This document shows, piece by piece, positions 40,407-49,844 of a DNA stretch of 64,000 nucleotides; position 1 is the first letter of the stretch; each line of letters begins with the position of its first letter. Location of the stretch: NCBI GenBank assembly GCA_019751125.1, contig JAIENU010000003.1, positions 23,128 through 87,127 on the forward strand. Reading direction: 5' to 3'. The stretch comes from Burkholderiales bacterium (GTDB lineage Bacteria > Pseudomonadota > Gammaproteobacteria > Burkholderiales > SG8-41). The translations under genes were made by a program, and so were the position numbers. The notes below the pieces were generated by a model, which did no database searches, was not told the origin of the DNA, and saw only the letters and a list, made by a program, of their open reading frames with translations.

Positions 40407-41518
40407 TTTTTCTTCTTGGCCTTGGCGCGCTTTGCGGGCGCGGCCTTGCGTTTGGCCTTGGCCGCCGGCTTGCGCGCTTTTGTCGTGCCGCCTGCAGCCG
40501 CCTTGCGCGCACCGATTTTCACCGGCTTGCCGCTGCGCGCGGATTCGATGATCGATTCCAGCACGGTGACGCCGTGGATTTCATCACCGCCGGCCACGGC
40601 CAGCGACTGCCTTGCGGCAACAGCCTTGGCGAAATGCTCCAGTTCGGCGCGTTCGGTGCTGGTCTCGGGGAAGGTCATCAGTTCCGGACGTTTTTTCTCG
40701 CGCAGGTTGTCCGGGTTGAGCAGGCAGACCTGCATGTTCCAGGTGCTGAGGTGTTCGACATCACCGACCTGCACCCAGCCCTTGGAGCCGAAGACCTGCA
40801 TGCGCCAGGTTTCGGCGGTGGCGATGAAGGTACCGAGGTAACCGCTGGCGCCGCCCTTGAAGCGGAACAGCATCGAGGTCGTGTCGTCGATGCCGTAGTC
40901 GAGCGCGCGGCGGAAACTCTGCGAGTACACGGTGTCGGCGTGGCCGGCGAGGTAGAGCATGGCGTCAACCACGTGCACGCCGCGGCCGGTCATGCCGCCG
41001 CCCGGGCCTTCGTCCTTTTTCTGACGCCAGTGGTCCTTCGGGTACCAGTAGACGCTGGGGCCGCAGAAATTGCCCTCGATGTGCAGCAGCTTGCCCAGCC
41101 GCCCGTCATCAAGCATGCGGCGGATTTCCTGCAGCGCCGGCTGGAAACGCCAGTTGTAGCCCACGGCCAGCGTGACGCCGGCCTTCGTGCAGGCGCGCAC
41201 GGCTTCCCTGGCTGACTCGGTGGTCAGCGTGAAGGGTTTTTCGGTGAACACATGTTTGCCGGCTTTGGCGGCGGCAATGATCAGCTCGGCGTGGATGCTG
41301 TGCGGCGTCGCCAGCACGATGGCGTCAATGCCGGGGTCGGCCAGCATCTTGCGGTAGTCGTCATAAAGCCGCAGGCTCTGGCTGTCGGCGTATTCCTGCA
41401 CACGTTCCGGCGTGCGCACCGCACCCGCGACAAAGCGGATGTGGCTGCTCTTGCCCTGTACGCTGTTAACGAGGTTCTGGCCCCAGCGGCCCAGTCCGAT
41501 GATTGCGGCGTTGATCAT
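40403..41518 (-). CDS. Gfo/Idh/MocA-family oxidoreductase with histone-H1-like tail
   Basis: This 371-residue NAD(P)-dependent dehydrogenase starts AAIIGLGRWGQNLV (Rossmann) and has the EKPF motif (HVFTEKPFTLT) near residue 98, with the lysine common to the active site. The substrate is likely a sugar, inositol or similar polyol. The last 35 residues, after VKIGARK, are almost only K, A, R, P and T, including KAKRKAAPAKRAKAKKKK, as in betaproteobacterial histone-H1-like proteins. That tail is not part of the family. It runs divergently from hyuA across 187 bases. Confidence 0.88.
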   Translation of the reverse strand: MINAAIIGLGRWGQNLVNSVQGKSSHIRFVAGAVRTPERVQEYADSQSLRLYDDYRKMLADPGIDAIVLATPHSIHAELIIAAAKAGKHVFTEKPFTLTTESAREAVRACTKAGVTLAVGYNWRFQPALQEIRRMLDDGRLGKLLHIEGNFCGPSVYWYPKDHWRQKKDEGPGGGMTGRGVHVVDAMLYLAGHADTVYSQSFRRALDYGIDDTTSMLFRFKGGASGYLGTFIATAETWRMQVFGSKGWVQVGDVEHLSTWNMQVCLLNPDNLREKKRPELMTFPETSTERAELEHFAKAVAARQSLAVAGGDEIHGVTVLESIIESARSGKPVKIGARKAAAGGTTKARKPAAKAKRKAAPAKRAKAKKKK

Positions 41519-41653
41519 GAATTTCCTCTGTGATCGTCAATGGTTCATTCGGGTGCCTGCGTGCACCAAACAGTGGCAAGGTCGGGTGGCAAAGTCCGTG
41601 ATCAGGCCACGATTTGGAACAGTACAAAACATCGTGCCCCAATTGCATAACGC

Positions 41654-41669
41654 ACTCAGTATACTGGGT
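41654..41669. promoter_or_regulatory. Palindromic candidate operator upstream of hyuA
   Basis: ACTCAGTATACTGGGT contains the perfect palindrome CAGTATACTG and is nearly symmetric over 16 bases. GTATAC-centred palindromes are typical of GntR/FadR-type regulators. It lies 36 bases before the hyuA start in a divergent promoter region. Confidence 0.4.
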
Positions 41670-41705
41670 GATCGCAGTTAATTTCATCCACTCCAGGACA
41701 ATCTG

Positions 41706-43790
41706 ATGAGCGTTACAACGGCTCCAGCGCCACGATATGAAGTCGGTGTCGATATCGGCGGCACGTTCACCGACGTGGTCTGCCGCAGTGACCGTGGTGA
41801 CATGAGTCTGGTCAAGATTCCGACGACCCGCGCCAATCCGAGCGCGGGTGTGCTGCACGCCGTGCAATACATGGCGAAAACCTGGGGTGTGGCGCCGGAG
41901 CAGATCAGCCGCTTCGTGCACGGCACGACAGTCGCCACCAATGCCGTGCTCGAGCGCAAGGGCGCGACCATCGGCCTGATCACCACCCAGGGTTTCCGCG
42001 ACACGCTGGAGATCGGCCGCCAGAACCGGCATTCGGTCTACAGCGTGATGCTGAAGCCGGAGACGCCGGTGTTCCTGGTGCCGGGCGCGCTGCGCCGTGA
42101 AGTGCCCGAGCGGATGGGCGCTTCGGGCGAGGTGCTGGTGCCGCTGGATGAAGACGCGGTGCGGCGCGAAGTGGATGACCTGGTCGCGAAGGGTGTCAAG
42201 GCGATTGCAGTGTCCTTCCTGTTTTCCTATCTCAACCCGGGCCATGAACGCCGGGTCGCCAACATCATCCGCGAAATGTATCCGCAGCTGATGGTGTCGC
42301 TGTCCTGCGAAGTTGATCCCGCCTTCCGCGAATACGAGCGCACCTGCATTACCGCCTTTGATGCCTACCTCAAGCCGGTGATCGACCGTTACCTTGAAAA
42401 CATGGAGACCGACCTCGAATCCAACCAGGTCGGCTCATCGCTGCAGATCATGCAGTCGCGCGGCGGGGTTGCATCGTCGAGCATCGCGCGGCGGCGTCCG
42501 GTGCGGCTGTTTCTGTCGGGTCCGGCGGCCGGTGTCATCGGCGGCAGCATGGCCGGTGACAGCGCGGGCTGCGAAGACATCATCACCATCGACATCGGCG
42601 GCACCAGTGCCGACATCGCGCTGGTCAGCCGCGGCAAGCCGCTGATCGCGGCCGAGGGCATGCTCGACGGTTATGCCGTGCGTGTGCCGATGGTGGACGT
42701 CAATGCCATCGGTGCCGGCGGTGGCAGCATTGCCTGGCTCGATGGCGCGAAGTCGCTGCGTGTCGGTCCGGCTTCGGCCGGTTCCGAGCCGGGGCCGGCC
42801 TGTTACGGGCGCGGCGGCGAGCAGCCTGCGGTGACCGATGCCTCGATCGTGCTCGGTTATGTCGATCCGGCCTATTTTGCAGGCGGCTCACTGCAGCTGA
42901 AACCTGAACTGTCGCGGCGCGCAATCGAAGACAAGATCGCCAAGCCGCTGGGCCTGACGGTCGAGCAGGCGGCCCTCGGCATCCATCGTGTGGTCAACGC
43001 CAACATGGCCGAAGGCATCCGCTTTGTGTCGGTGAAGCGCGGCATCGATCCGCGCCGTTTCAGCCTGGTGCCGCTGGGCGGCGGCGGGCCGGTGCATGCC
43101 ACTGCGCTGGCGCGCGAGCTGGGCATGCGGCGGGTGATCGTGCCGCTGTATCCCGGCGTGCTGTCGGCCTCGGGGCTTCTTGCAGCACCGGTCGAACATG
43201 AAGCGGCAACGGCTTTCCATGACCCGCTGGACCGTGCTTCTGCGAAGGAACTGCTGCGTGAATTCGCGGAACTGGACCGCCAGTGCGCGGAGTTGATGCA
43301 GGTCGAAGGCATCGCGCCGGCGGATGTTGAGGTGCAGTATTTCGCCGATGTCTGTTATGTCGGCCAGTCCTACCACCTGGAAATTCCGCTGAAGCTGGAC
43401 GGTGACGTGATCGCCCGGGTGCGCAAGGATTTTTATGCCGCCCACGATCGCATCTATGGCCACAGCGCCGAAGGTCCGGTGCAGTTCGTCAATCTGCGCA
43501 GCGTGCATCAGGCGCAGGCTTCGGCGGTGGCCGACCGCCCCTACGAACCCGAGGCCGGTGATCCGCGCAAAGCCGCGCGGCCGATCCTGACCGAAAAATC
43601 CGGCGGTTTTGTCGAAGCCCAGGTCTACGAGCGGCGGCGGATCAAGCCCGGGGTTACTTTCTACGGACCGGCGATCGTCGAGCAGGCTGACACCACCACC
43701 GTGATTGAACCCGGCTGGCGTGCCGAAGTCGACGGACGCGGCAATCTGGTATTGAGCATGGGGATATTGAGTCAGGGAGAGCTGAAATGA
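41706..43790 (+). CDS. hyuA: Hydantoinase/oxoprolinase family ATPase subunit A
   Basis: This 694-residue protein has the N-terminal VDIGGTFTDVV ATP site, the FVHGTTVATNAVLERKG segment, a second actin-like IDIGGTSADIALV site and a C-terminal ligand region. Family members are N-methylhydantoinase, 5-oxoprolinase and acetone or acetophenone carboxylase subunits; all use ATP to activate a carbonyl. It partners the overlapping hyuB. Here, with a GGT-like gene nearby, 5-oxoproline or a hydantoin is the most natural substrate guess. Ribosome binding: CCAGGA before the ATG. Confidence 0.92.
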   Translation: MSVTTAPAPRYEVGVDIGGTFTDVVCRSDRGDMSLVKIPTTRANPSAGVLHAVQYMAKTWGVAPEQISRFVHGTTVATNAVLERKGATIGLITTQGFRDTLEIGRQNRHSVYSVMLKPETPVFLVPGALRREVPERMGASGEVLVPLDEDAVRREVDDLVAKGVKAIAVSFLFSYLNPGHERRVANIIREMYPQLMVSLSCEVDPAFREYERTCITAFDAYLKPVIDRYLENMETDLESNQVGSSLQIMQSRGGVASSSIARRRPVRLFLSGPAAGVIGGSMAGDSAGCEDIITIDIGGTSADIALVSRGKPLIAAEGMLDGYAVRVPMVDVNAIGAGGGSIAWLDGAKSLRVGPASAGSEPGPACYGRGGEQPAVTDASIVLGYVDPAYFAGGSLQLKPELSRRAIEDKIAKPLGLTVEQAALGIHRVVNANMAEGIRFVSVKRGIDPRRFSLVPLGGGGPVHATALARELGMRRVIVPLYPGVLSASGLLAAPVEHEAATAFHDPLDRASAKELLREFAELDRQCAELMQVEGIAPADVEVQYFADVCYVGQSYHLEIPLKLDGDVIARVRKDFYAAHDRIYGHSAEGPVQFVNLRSVHQAQASAVADRPYEPEAGDPRKAARPILTEKSGGFVEAQVYERRRIKPGVTFYGPAIVEQADTTTVIEPGWRAEVDGRGNLVLSMGILSQGELK

Positions 43791-45469
43791 ACCGCGGAGA
43801 CCGTGCGGAGGTCGTGGATCCGATCACCACCGAGGTGATCCGCAACAAGCTCGAAGGTGTCGCCAACGAGATGGAGCTGACGCTGCTGAAGAGCTCGTTC
43901 TCGCCGATCGTCAAGGAAGGCCTCGACACTTCGGCCAGCCTGTTCACGGTGCGTGCCGAAACGCTGGCCCAGGCCTGCGCGATCCCGGTGCACCTGGCGA
44001 CGCTGATTCCGACCATCCGCAGCATGCTGGCGAAATATCCGCTCGAATCGATGAAGGAGGGCGACGCCTACATCCTCAACGATCCGTACTGCGGCGGCAC
44101 GCATCTGCCGGATATCGCGATCATGACGCCGATATTCCATCACGGCCGGATCATCGCGATGTCCGCGACGATGACCCACCACGGCGATGTCGGCGGTTAT
44201 TCGCCGGGCTCGCTGCCGCCGAATTCCACCGAGATTTTCCAGGAAGGCCTGCGCATTCCGCCGCTGAAATTCCGCGAAGCCGGCGCCTATAACGAGACGC
44301 TGGTCGCGCTGCTGCGCCAGAACTCGCGCCTTCCCGACACGTTGATGGGCGACCTCAATGCGCAGTTGGCGGCCTGCAACGTCGGTGCCCGCCGCCTGCA
44401 GGAACTGGCGGATGTCTATGGTGCCGACCTGCTGATGGCGATTTTTGACGAGTTGCTCGACCGCTCCGAGATCATGACCCGCGAAGCGCTGCGGCGGATT
44501 CCGGAAGGCACCTACTGCTATGTTGATGCGATGGACAATGACGGCATCGAGCTCGACAAGCGCATCCGTGTCGAGGTCGCGGTGACGGTCAGGGACGGTA
44601 CCATCGAATTCGACCTCGCCGGCACCAGCCCGCAGGTCAAGGGGCCGATGAACTGCGTACCCTCGGGTTCGCAGGCAGCTGCCTATTACGCGGTGCGCGT
44701 GCTGACCGATCCGACGATCCCGACCAACGGCGGCTGTTTCCGCCCGGTGACCCTGAAGCTGCCGCCGGGATCGCTGGCCAATCCGGTTGAACCGGCGCCG
44801 GTCAACGCGCGTACTTCAACCATCAAGCGCATCGCAACCTCGATGGTCAGCGCACTCGCTGAAGTATTGCCCGACCGTGTGGGTGCTCCTGCTGCGGGCA
44901 CGCTGCTGGTGGTGGCCTTCGGTGGCAATAATGTGGAAGGCAAGCGCTACATCGTCGGTGAGTTGATTGCCGGTGGCAGCGGGGCGGCCGATGGTCTTGA
45001 TGGTGTCGATGTTGTCGATACCGACGCCAGCAACTGCATGAACCTGCCGGCGGAAGCGCTGGAGATGGAGGCGCCGATCCGCCTTCGCCGTGTCGAGCTG
45101 CGCCGTGATTCCGGTGGTGCCGGCGAGTTTCGCGGCGGGCTGGGCGTGGTGCGCGAATACGAAATCCTGTCCGACGGCGTGACCTTCACGCACCGTGGTG
45201 AGCGCCACTACAGCGCTGCATCGGGCCTCAACGGCGGCATGCCGGGCGCCTCGGCGCGTTCACGGATCCTGCGCGCGGATGGCTCAAGCGAGGAAATCCC
45301 GTCCAAGGCCCTGACCGTGCTCAACAAGGGTGACCGTGTCATTGTCGAAACGCCGGGTGGCGGCGGTTATGGCGATCCCCGCCGGCGCAAGACCGTGGCC
45401 GAAGACGTGGCCAACGGCAAGGTCAGTGCCGAGGCCGCAGGCAAGCTGTATGGCTGGAGCAAAGCCTGA
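43787..45469 (+). CDS. hyuB: Hydantoinase/oxoprolinase family subunit B
   Basis: This 560-residue protein begins DPITTEVIRNKLEGVANEME, the HyuB hallmark, followed by NDPYCGGTHLPDIAI and a long catalytic domain, ending with the usual VETPGGGGYGDPRRR. It forms the other half of the HyuAB ATP-dependent ring-opening or carboxylating enzyme. It overlaps hyuA by four bases. Both subunits are full length, with no sign of decay. A FAD oxidoreductase follows after 33 bases. Confidence 0.93.
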   Translation: MNRGDRAEVVDPITTEVIRNKLEGVANEMELTLLKSSFSPIVKEGLDTSASLFTVRAETLAQACAIPVHLATLIPTIRSMLAKYPLESMKEGDAYILNDPYCGGTHLPDIAIMTPIFHHGRIIAMSATMTHHGDVGGYSPGSLPPNSTEIFQEGLRIPPLKFREAGAYNETLVALLRQNSRLPDTLMGDLNAQLAACNVGARRLQELADVYGADLLMAIFDELLDRSEIMTREALRRIPEGTYCYVDAMDNDGIELDKRIRVEVAVTVRDGTIEFDLAGTSPQVKGPMNCVPSGSQAAAYYAVRVLTDPTIPTNGGCFRPVTLKLPPGSLANPVEPAPVNARTSTIKRIATSMVSALAEVLPDRVGAPAAGTLLVVAFGGNNVEGKRYIVGELIAGGSGAADGLDGVDVVDTDASNCMNLPAEALEMEAPIRLRRVELRRDSGGAGEFRGGLGVVREYEILSDGVTFTHRGERHYSAASGLNGGMPGASARSRILRADGSSEEIPSKALTVLNKGDRVIVETPGGGGYGDPRRRKTVAEDVANGKVSAEAAGKLYGWSKA

Positions 45470-45502
45470 TTCCAGCGCAATAAGTTCAGTGCACTACGCC
45501 GC

Positions 45503-46798
45503 ATGAGCATGTCTGCCTCCCATCCGCCCTCGGTCTGGCTGAGCAGCGCCAATCCGGCAAGGGTTTATCCGCAGTTGCAGGCTGACCTCGGCACCGAGGT
45601 TGTCATCATCGGTGGCGGCTTCACCGGGCTTTCCGCGGCCTGGCATCTGGCCAAGGCCGGCGTGGCCTGTGCCGTGCTGGAGGCACAGGACATCGGCTGG
45701 GGCGCCAGTGGACGCAACGGCGGCATGGCCGTGCTGCGTTACAAAAAACCCTGGGCAGTGCTGGCCCGCCAGCACGGCGAGGACACGGCCCGGCATCTTC
45801 ATGGCCTGCTGCTGGGGGCGCTGGATACCCTGGAGGCGATCGTCGGCGAGGCCGGCATCGCCTGCGGCTTTTCGCGCTACGGCCATATCACCGCGGCCAA
45901 CGGCAAATCAGCGGTGGCAATGCTGGAAACCGACATTGCCTGGCTGCGTACGGCCGGTGATTCGGCGCCGCGCATGCTGAGCCGTGCCGAAACTGCGGAA
46001 CTGGCCGGAACCGGTTGTTATCTCGAGGGGTATCTCGATCCGCGCGCCGCAGGCATACATCCGCTGAACTATGCACGCGGCTTGGCTGCAGCACTGGCTG
46101 ATCGCGGCGTACCGCTGTATTGCGCGACGCCGGTCACCGCAATCAGCGAGGACGGGCAGGGGGTCAGCTTGACCACGCCCGGCGGCACGGTACGCGCGAA
46201 GCAGTTGCTGATTGCCACCAATGCCTATACCGAGCTGTTTGGTTTCGGTTCGGGGCTGGACCGGCGTGTGGTGCCGGTATCGACATCGGTCATCACCACG
46301 GCGCCCTTGCCACAGGAGCTGCTGCGCAGGCTGTTGCCGCAGGGGCATCTGGTCTCGGATACCCGTCATCTGCTGAACTACTACCGCGTGGCACCGGGCG
46401 GGCGGCTGCTGTTTGGCGGACGGGGTTCGCTGACCGGCCACGAATCGCTGGAGGTGTATTCCGGTCTCGAGCGCAAGCTGTTCGAGACTTTTCCGTCACT
46501 AGCCGGAGTGGCCATTGATCACCGCTGGTCGGGCAAGGTGGCGGTGACGCTGGATGATTTCCCGCATGTCGGGCGGCTGGGTGCGCGCACGGCCTATGCC
46601 ATGGGCTACGGCGGCCGCGGTGTCATCCTGACCGGTCTGCTGGGCAGGATGCTGGCCGGGCTGGCGACTGGCGCTGAGGTGCGCGTGGGTCCGATGGGTG
46701 GCGAGACTTTCGCACCGATACTGTTTCACGGCCTGCGCATTCCGGCAATGAAGGCGGTGGCCGGTTATTACCGTCTGCTCGACGCGCTGAAGGTCTGA
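45503..46798 (+). CDS. FAD-dependent amino acid/amine oxidoreductase (DAO family)
   Basis: This 431-residue flavoprotein has the dinucleotide-binding VVIIGGGFTGLSAAWHL near residue 33 and the DIGWGASGRNGG segment typical of gamma-glutamylputrescine oxidase (PuuB)-like enzymes. The C terminus has YAMGYGGRGVILT, the usual FAD-closing motif. It probably oxidises an amino acid, amine or sarcosine-like product of the HyuAB step. If HyuAB opened N-methylhydantoin, the end product sarcosine would suit this enzyme, but that is inference. It ends seven bases before a convergent Bug gene. Confidence 0.88.
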   Translation: MSMSASHPPSVWLSSANPARVYPQLQADLGTEVVIIGGGFTGLSAAWHLAKAGVACAVLEAQDIGWGASGRNGGMAVLRYKKPWAVLARQHGEDTARHLHGLLLGALDTLEAIVGEAGIACGFSRYGHITAANGKSAVAMLETDIAWLRTAGDSAPRMLSRAETAELAGTGCYLEGYLDPRAAGIHPLNYARGLAAALADRGVPLYCATPVTAISEDGQGVSLTTPGGTVRAKQLLIATNAYTELFGFGSGLDRRVVPVSTSVITTAPLPQELLRRLLPQGHLVSDTRHLLNYYRVAPGGRLLFGGRGSLTGHESLEVYSGLERKLFETFPSLAGVAIDHRWSGKVAVTLDDFPHVGRLGARTAYAMGYGGRGVILTGLLGRMLAGLATGAEVRVGPMGGETFAPILFHGLRIPAMKAVAGYYRLLDALKV

Positions 46799-46804
46799 CC
46801 CGGT

Positions 46805-47788
46805 TTACTGCACCTTGATGCCGGCTTCCTTGATTACCTTGGACCAGAGTTTTTTCTCGGCCTGAACCACGGCGAGCAGTTGCGCCGGTGTGCTGCTGGC
46901 GGCCTCGACGCCGTCGCGTCCCAGGCGTTCCCTGACATCGGGCAGGGATACCGCCCGCACCAGTTCCTTGTTGAGTCGGGCGACGATGGGCGCCGGCGTG
47001 GCCGTGGGCACAAACACGCCGTACCAGGAATTCACCTCGAAGCCCGGCAGACCCTGTTCGGCGATGGTCGGAATGTCGGGCGCACCCGAGGAGCGCTTGA
47101 GGCCGCTCACGCCCAGCGCCTTCAGGCGGCCGGCTTTGACATGGGGAATTGCCGGCAGCAGCGGGCCAAAGCCGAGTTTGACTTCACCGCTGATCAGGGC
47201 CGGCAGCGCTGCGCCACTGCCGCGGAAGGGCACATGGGTCATTCGGATGGCGGCCATCGAACTCAGCAGCTCGGCGGCGAGGTGGTTGGCGGTGCCGATG
47301 CCGGAGGAGGCATAGTTGATTTCACCCGGCTTCGCCTTGGCCAGCGCGATCAGCTCGCGGACGTTGCTGGCGGCGAGTGTCGGGTTTGCCGACAGGATGC
47401 TCATCGAGTCACCGAGTTTGGATACGGCGGCAAGGTCCTTGTCCGGATCGAAACCGAGCTTCTGGCCGATCACCGGCGCGATCACCAGCGGCCCGCCGGT
47501 ACCCAGCAGTATCGAATGCCCGTCGGGCTGGGCCGCGGCGACGATTTCAGCGCTGACGTTGCCGCCGGCACCGGCGCGGTTGTCGACCACCACCTGCTGG
47601 CCCAATCCTTCCGACAATTTGCCGCCAACAACCCGGGCAATGGTGTCGCTGGGGCCGCCGGGCAAAAAGCCGACAACAAAACGCACCGGTCGCGTCGGGT
47701 AGGCCTGAGACTGCGCAGGAATCAGGGTGGCGGACACTGCCGCAGCCGCCGCGATCAGGCCGCAGAACGTTTTCGGGAACATTGCCAT
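46805..47788 (-). CDS. Bug/TctC-family periplasmic solute-binding protein (copy 5)
   Basis: This 327-residue precursor begins MAMFPKTFCGLIAAAAAVSATLIPAQSQA, a standard signal peptide, then RPVRFVVGFLPGGPSDTIAR, NRAGAGGNVS and PDGHSILLGTGG. AAGGAGACAGCC precedes the ATG. It is the last of four Bug genes in tandem on this strand. Between it and the next is only 25 bases, suggesting one message from the GGT-like gene down through all four. Confidence 0.92.
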   Translation of the reverse strand: MAMFPKTFCGLIAAAAAVSATLIPAQSQAYPTRPVRFVVGFLPGGPSDTIARVVGGKLSEGLGQQVVVDNRAGAGGNVSAEIVAAAQPDGHSILLGTGGPLVIAPVIGQKLGFDPDKDLAAVSKLGDSMSILSANPTLAASNVRELIALAKAKPGEINYASSGIGTANHLAAELLSSMAAIRMTHVPFRGSGAALPALISGEVKLGFGPLLPAIPHVKAGRLKALGVSGLKRSSGAPDIPTIAEQGLPGFEVNSWYGVFVPTATPAPIVARLNKELVRAVSLPDVRERLGRDGVEAASSTPAQLLAVVQAEKKLWSKVIKEAGIKVQ

Positions 47789-47813
47789 GGCTGTCTCCTT
47801 GAAGGGGTGAAGT

Positions 47814-48812
47814 TTAGTCGAGCACGATCCCGGATTGTTTGACCAGTCTGGCCCAGCGCCGGGCGTCCTCCTGAATCAGTTTTTCGAACTGGGCGATGGT
47901 GGTGTATTCGGTTTCGATGCCCTGGCTTTCGAGGCGTTCTACCGTGGCCGAGACTTCCAGTGCTTTCTTGATTTCGAGGTTGAGTTTGGTGGTGATGGCT
48001 CTGGGTGTCGCGGCGGGGGCCATCAGGCCGTACCACACCGGTACTTCGTAACCGGGCAGGGTCTCCGCGATCGTCGGCACCTGTGGCGCGGCCTTGGAGC
48101 GCTTGGCGCCGGTGACGCCGATCGCACGCAGCTTGCCGACCTTGATCTGCGGCAGGGCGGCCAGCACCGGCAGGAAGCTGAGCTGGACTTCACCCTGGAT
48201 GGTGGCGAGGATGTTGAGCGCCGCACCCTTGTAGGCCACGGCCGTGAGCTGCACGCCGCTCATCACCGAGAACAGCTCGCCGGCGAGATGGTTGGTTGAG
48301 CCCTGGCCGGAATGGCCGAAATGCAGCCGCCCCGGGGGCTGGCTTTTGCCATAGGCGATCAGCTCCTTGACGCTGGTCGCGGGCACCGAGGGGTTGCTCA
48401 TCATCATCGTCGCGCCGAAACCGATCACCGACAGCGGCGCGAAGGCCTTGATCGGATCGTAGGACGGCTTGTTCTTGAAATTCGGACTGATGGTGATCAC
48501 CGGCTGTCCCATGAACAGGGTATGGCCGTCGGGGTTGGCCTTGGCGGCGATTTCCATCGCCAGCGTGCCGCCGGCGCCAGGACGGCCGTCAATGATGATG
48601 CGCTGGCCGAGCTGCTCGCCGAGCTGGGCGGCCATGGTGCGGGCCACGGTGTCGCTGACGCCGCCCGGCAGGTAGCCGGTGATGATGCGCATCGGGCGGT
48701 TGGGAAAATTCTGGGCCTGCTGAGCTACTGCATGGCCTGCAGAAGCCAGCATCATGAGACCGACGGCCGAAGCCAGGCAGCGCATGCGCTTCATGGGGTA
48801 TTTCCGGTTCAT
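47814..48812 (-). CDS. Bug/TctC-family periplasmic solute-binding protein (copy 6)
   Basis: This 332-residue precursor has a longer, basic leader (MNRKYPMKRMRC) before the hydrophobic core SAVGLMMLASAGHAVAQ. The core has RPMRIITGYLPGGVSDTVAR, RPGAGGTLAM and PDGHTLFMG. An earlier in-frame ATG exists ten codons upstream, but GAGGA fits the start at 48812. Compared with its neighbours it has GYLPGGVSD in place of GF-PGG and TGAKRSKAAPQ in the hinge loop, so ligand preference may differ. Confidence 0.9.
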   Translation of the reverse strand: MNRKYPMKRMRCLASAVGLMMLASAGHAVAQQAQNFPNRPMRIITGYLPGGVSDTVARTMAAQLGEQLGQRIIIDGRPGAGGTLAMEIAAKANPDGHTLFMGQPVITISPNFKNKPSYDPIKAFAPLSVIGFGATMMMSNPSVPATSVKELIAYGKSQPPGRLHFGHSGQGSTNHLAGELFSVMSGVQLTAVAYKGAALNILATIQGEVQLSFLPVLAALPQIKVGKLRAIGVTGAKRSKAAPQVPTIAETLPGYEVPVWYGLMAPAATPRAITTKLNLEIKKALEVSATVERLESQGIETEYTTIAQFEKLIQEDARRWARLVKQSGIVLD

Positions 48813-48878
48813 GGTCATGTCCTCGTATCGGTTTGTTGTCATTGAGTTTACGGCCTTGGCAGTTCCCGTGCAGTGTTC

Positions 48879-49844
48879 TCAGGAGGCGGCAGGCTTGATC
48901 ACCGTCATGAGCTTCTTCCACTTGATCCGTTCGTTGCGGATGTGCTGGGCAAATTCGTCGGAGCTGCTGGTCATCGGGTCAGCGCCTTCGCGCGCCAGGC
49001 GTTCGCTGACCTCGGGCATGGCCACGACGGCGACAATCTCGCGGTTCAGCCTGCTGGCGATGGCTGCGGGGGATCCGGCAGGCAGCAGGGTGCCGTACCA
49101 GGAGTCAATCCGGTAGCCCGGCACCCCGGCTTCGGCAATGGTCGGAATTTCCGGCGCGGCCTGCGAGCGTTTGGTGCCGGTGACGCCGAGGGCGCGCAGC
49201 TTGCCGCTGCGGATCATCGGCAGTGCCGGCACGATGGGACCGAAGGTCAGCTGGACTTCGCCGGAGATCAATGCCGGCAGGTTTTGCCCGGCGCCCTTGT
49301 ACGGTACGTGGACGATCCGCGTGCCCGCCATGGTGTTGAACAGTTCAGCGGCCAGATGGTTCGAGGTGCCCTGGCCGGAGGACGCGTAATTGAGCTGCCC
49401 CGGCTTGGCCTTCGCGACGGCAATCAGTTCCCTGACCGACGTCGCCACCTGGGGATGGACCATCAACACCGCCATGGTGGATGCAACGAGGGAGACCGGA
49501 CGAAAATCCCGCTCCGGATCGAAAGCCATCGGTTTGCCGAGATTGGGCGTAATGGTCAGCGGCCCCGGCGTGCCAAGCAGCAATGTGTAACCGTCGGGCG
49601 CCGAACGCGCCGCGATTTCGGTGGCGATATTGCCGCCGGCGCCACCCCGGTTGTCGATGACGATCTGCTGGTTCAGCCGTTCAGCCAGTTTCTGGCTGAC
49701 CACCCGCGCCACCGTGTCGCTGGCGCCACCGGGAGTGAATCCGACGATGAAACGGATGGGGCGCGAGGGGTACTGTGCTTCCGCTGCCATCACGGCGCTG
49801 CTGCAGCCTGCAAGCAGAAGCAATGATGAGGCGAAAAGTCTCAT
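48879..49844 (-). CDS. Bug/TctC-family solute-binding protein, possible lipoprotein (copy 7)
   Basis: The 321-residue precursor starts MRLFASSLLLLAGCSSAVMAAEAQ. LLAGC is a legitimate lipobox, so lipid modification at C14 is possible; a signal-peptidase-I site after AVMAAEA is the alternative. The rest is regular: RPIRFIVGFTPGGASDTVAR, NRGGAGGNIA and PDGYTLLLGTPG. The ATG overlaps the stop of copy 8 by four bases, so the two are translated in tandem. An upstream start inside copy 8 is not supported. Confidence 0.88.
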   Translation of the reverse strand: MRLFASSLLLLAGCSSAVMAAEAQYPSRPIRFIVGFTPGGASDTVARVVSQKLAERLNQQIVIDNRGGAGGNIATEIAARSAPDGYTLLLGTPGPLTITPNLGKPMAFDPERDFRPVSLVASTMAVLMVHPQVATSVRELIAVAKAKPGQLNYASSGQGTSNHLAAELFNTMAGTRIVHVPYKGAGQNLPALISGEVQLTFGPIVPALPMIRSGKLRALGVTGTKRSQAAPEIPTIAEAGVPGYRIDSWYGTLLPAGSPAAIASRLNREIVAVVAMPEVSERLAREGADPMTSSSDEFAQHIRNERIKWKKLMTVIKPAAS

